This document shows positions 62,004 through 64,000 of a stretch of 64,000 nt of DNA, in pieces; the stretch's first letter is position 1, and each line of letters opens with the position of its first letter. Made by a program: the position numbers and the translations under genes. The DNA lies in contig CANQAV010000004.1 of assembly GCA_947589425.1 (NCBI GenBank), forward strand, positions 62,001 to 126,000, given 5' to 3'. The notes beneath the pieces are model-generated. The model made no database searches. It was not told the DNA's origin and saw nothing but the letters and a program-made list of their open reading frames with translations. The stretch is from Candidatus Gastranaerophilales bacterium (lineage in GTDB: Bacteria > Cyanobacteriota > Vampirovibrionia > Gastranaerophilales > Gastranaerophilaceae).

Positions 62004-63743
62004 TCAACGTATATTAATAATTTGATTTATTTTAGCATTAAATTCTTCATCAGACATTTCTTTGAAATTTTGAACGCTCTCAAGAATGAGTCTGTTGTGA
62101 GTATTTATGTATTTTAGTCTGTCTTTGCTTGCAATTAACGACATATAATCTTGTATTTGATAATATTTTTCAATAAGAGCATTGTTTTCGCTCTCCATTT
62201 CATCAATTGAGTTAATATCATCAATTCCGAATATTTTTTCAAGCGCTTCTTTTAATTTTTTTACTATCTGTTCCTGCCAGTATATATCTTTAAGTCTTTT
62301 GTTGCACTCATCAATCATTTGGCGGGTGTAGCCGGTGTTCTTTTTTTGTGCTTTTTTTATCTCAAACTTTTGTTTGAGTTCTTTGAGTTCTTGTTCTATA
62401 TCTTCTTTTTTTGCGATTTCAGCATTATATGAATCCATATCGTTTTTTATTTTTCTTGCACCTATTAAATGGGTTTGGCGTGTTGTTAATATCCTGATAA
62501 TGCTTTGGTCTTTAAGATATTCAAAGTTTTCATCGTCTTCTAAATATTTAAGAGCCGCTATTTGTTCTTCAATGGATTCTATTTTGTGTTCAAGCGCATT
62601 TACTTTTTTCCATTTTGATTCAATTAGTCGTTTTCTTTGTTCGGGCATGTTTAAAATTAATGTTTCTTCGCTTGGAGGGTTAAGTTTTATTTTGCCTTTT
62701 GACAGATTTTTTATTGTTTCAATTACTTCAGGGACATAGTTTGTGTATATCCCGTTTAAATTTCCTTTGTTTATTTCCGCTTGAACAAAATTAAGGTATT
62801 CTTGTAATTCTTGTGTAACTTTTGGTTTTGAGCTAAGCCAAGCATTAAGTGAAGTGCTCTGTCTTCTTGAGTTGCAATCTCTGTGATCAACGATATAGTT
62901 TTTTGTATCATCCGCTCCGCCTTCCGATTTTGGAAGAAGATGCTCAGTTGATGCAATAGAGCCTTCTAAAAGACGCATAGCTATTTCTTTAGAGCTTCTG
63001 TTGTGCGAATATTTAACAAAGAATGAATCAGTTGAATCTATTGACCTTGGCAGTTTGGATAGTACTTTTTCAATCCCTTTTTTCATGTGTTCATCATCTG
63101 TTGCATCCATAGAGTCATGCAAAAATCTTTTTCTTGAAAATGTTTCTTCTGATTTACCTAAAATTTGTTCAGTGTATTTATTAACTATTTGATAAAGTTT
63201 GACTTTTTGTTTTTTTGATACTCTGCTTGATGCAATGAACTTTCTGTATTCTTGTACTATTTTCATCTGTTCGTTTATCAAGTTGCCTAAGCTGTATTTC
63301 GCCTGTGTTTGAACAAGTTTTGAAAGACAGTATTTGGGATGATCAAGCGCCGTTCTTTTTAACATATTTATAATTTTTTGAGAATGAGGGGTAAAGATTG
63401 AATTGTGTCTTGGAGTGCATTTGCTTTTTGAATCCGTGACATTTGATTCATCTTCATATTTTTCAAAAGCTTCAATAAGTTCTTCTCCTTTTTTTGAAGC
63501 AAGTTCTTCCGCAATCCTGTTTGCTTGAGCATCATCGATCGTTATTTGACCGCAAATAGGACAGCGTATATTTTTTAAGGTTTTAATTTTAAAATTCGCA
63601 GGTGAACAGCTTGCACCGAATGAAATTTCGTTTTTTTGGAACGTGTCTTTTTGAAGCTCTTTTCCGTATTTTGGTATGGCAAGCGCACAAGAATTAAGCC
63701 TGTTAGAGTATATATTATTGAATATTGGCAGATTTATTTTCAT
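62004..63743 (-). CDS. HNH-motif coiled-coil protein with N-terminal ISFGA tag
   Basis: A 579-residue protein. The tag ISFGA is at 40-44, after a basic/hydrophobic start but no signal peptide. A zinc-knuckle CPIC is at 61-64. The HNH-like core is at 266-294: H268 in TEHLLPKSEGGADD, N282, H287 and C290-N291 in HRDCNSRR. This is the layout of HNH endonucleases, so it probably cuts DNA or RNA. Residues 370-560 are long Lys/Glu-rich coiled coil. No partner immunity, integrase or tail gene is adjacent. A secreted nuclease toxin, a defence protein, or a host nucleic-acid enzyme are all possible; none is proven. Confidence 0.7.
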   Translation of the reverse strand: MKINLPIFNNIYSNRLNSCALAIPKYGKELQKDTFQKNEISFGASCSPANFKIKTLKNIRCPICGQITIDDAQANRIAEELASKKGEELIEAFEKYEDESNVTDSKSKCTPRHNSIFTPHSQKIINMLKRTALDHPKYCLSKLVQTQAKYSLGNLINEQMKIVQEYRKFIASSRVSKKQKVKLYQIVNKYTEQILGKSEETFSRKRFLHDSMDATDDEHMKKGIEKVLSKLPRSIDSTDSFFVKYSHNRSSKEIAMRLLEGSIASTEHLLPKSEGGADDTKNYIVDHRDCNSRRQSTSLNAWLSSKPKVTQELQEYLNFVQAEINKGNLNGIYTNYVPEVIETIKNLSKGKIKLNPPSEETLILNMPEQRKRLIESKWKKVNALEHKIESIEEQIAALKYLEDDENFEYLKDQSIIRILTTRQTHLIGARKIKNDMDSYNAEIAKKEDIEQELKELKQKFEIKKAQKKNTGYTRQMIDECNKRLKDIYWQEQIVKKLKEALEKIFGIDDINSIDEMESENNALIEKYYQIQDYMSLIASKDRLKYINTHNRLILESVQNFKEMSDEEFNAKINQIINIR

Positions 63744-63886
63744 GGTTTTTATCTTTAGTTAATAATAAAAAACCTATGAATTATTTTCTTTGCGTATAAA
63801 CCAAGAATTTTTGTTTATATCTCTTGAGCCTTTGTTTGGGATAAATAACAAATTTTTACGTCAAAACACTTTCTCTGAAAGATATT

Positions 63887-64000
63887 TCAGCTGCGTAAGA
63901 TAAATTTGTGCTTAATATTATAGCTAATATCAATAAAACTTTTTTGATTTCCTTTTTGTATAATATCCTCTTTTTTTATTTCGCCAAATAAAATAGGAGA
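63887..64000 (-). CDS. Possible C-terminal end of a gene entering from the right edge
   Basis: One minus-strand frame stays open from the window edge to a TGA at 63889-63887 (37 residues: it begins SPILFGEIKKEDII and ends YNIKHKFILRS). It could be the end of a gene whose body lies past 64000. A second frame over the same bases encodes a convincing signal-peptide-like stretch (KKVLLILAIILSTNLSYA) and a short AEISFRESVLT end, but has no usable start codon. Nothing else is recognised in 63744-63886. Confidence 0.3.
   Translation of the reverse strand, partial: SPILFGEIKKEDIIQKGNQKSFIDISYNIKHKFILRS

Noticed and set aside
1-64000. Prophage, insertion sequence or conjugative element
   Set aside because: No transposase, integrase, capsid, tail or relaxase gene was found. 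The tRNA-Ser/dxs junction and the repeats are the only hints of past mobility.

Overview
The window is AT-rich (roughly one third G+C by eye), gene-dense and bacterial. It carries diderm envelope genes (an MlaE-type permease, an MlaA-domain protein, heptose-sugar genes), a full peptidoglycan pathway segment, an AroH-type chorismate mutase and an S-layer-homology protein, with no photosynthesis or respiratory genes. Several unrelated cytoplasm-style proteins open with a short [I/V/N]-[S/T]-F-[K/R/G] tag instead of a signal peptide. From memory of the group, this combination best fits a non-photosynthetic cyanobacterial relative (Vampirovibrionia/Melainabacteria, Gastranaerophilales-like). That placement is inference, not proof.

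Layout. 1-5.7 kb (minus strand): rplT end fragment, rpmI, then a def-fmt-aroH-M16-M16 operon and an MlaE-like permease. 5.8-14.4 kb: a membrane glycosyltransferase-like protein, then a minus-strand division/cell-wall operon murF-mraY-murD-ftsW-murG-folC. 14.5-23.4 kb: tRNA-Thr, an unusually large GH77 glucanotransferase paired with a protein kinase, PBP1A, an SLH protein and a membrane-anchored beta-lactamase-fold protein. 23.6-36.7 kb: GGDEF protein, hisF, sugar-binding protein, pseudouridine synthase, serS, thioesterase, queD, uppP, 5'-nucleotidase, a solitary DNA methyltransferase, a 0.6 kb patch of palindromic repeats, rarA and two small hydrophobic proteins. 36.8-43.8 kb: an MlaA/hydrolase fusion, a lytic transglycosylase, tRNA-Ser followed by a dxs remnant, a YbjQ-YbjQ-M48 operon, and a nucleotidyltransferase with a large extra N-terminal region. 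44-51.1 kb: a seven-gene glycan locus built around GDP-D-glycero-D-manno-heptose, whose first gene is split by an 8-base C run. 51-64 kb: an acidic repeat protein, TspO, a DegT aminotransferase, small regulators and TPR proteins, two sugar ABC permeases, an AMIN amidase with murI, two tiny ORFs and an HNH-motif coiled-coil protein.

The cell-wall genes (mur cluster, PBP1A, uppP, amidase, murI, lytic transglycosylase) cover precursor synthesis, lipid carrier recycling, polymerisation and turnover. The most interesting signals are: (1) the shared N-terminal tag on enzymes of different families, including a glucanotransferase, a kinase, a 5'-nucleotidase and an HNH-type protein; (2) about ten genes whose -10 box (TAnnnT) ends 6-7 bases before the start codon, predicting leaderless mRNAs, next to other genes with ordinary Shine-Dalgarno leaders; (3) a poly-C tract that looks like an on/off switch for a heptose enzyme; (4) the MlaA/alpha-beta-hydrolase fusion. 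No IS element, prophage, CRISPR array or riboswitch was recognised.
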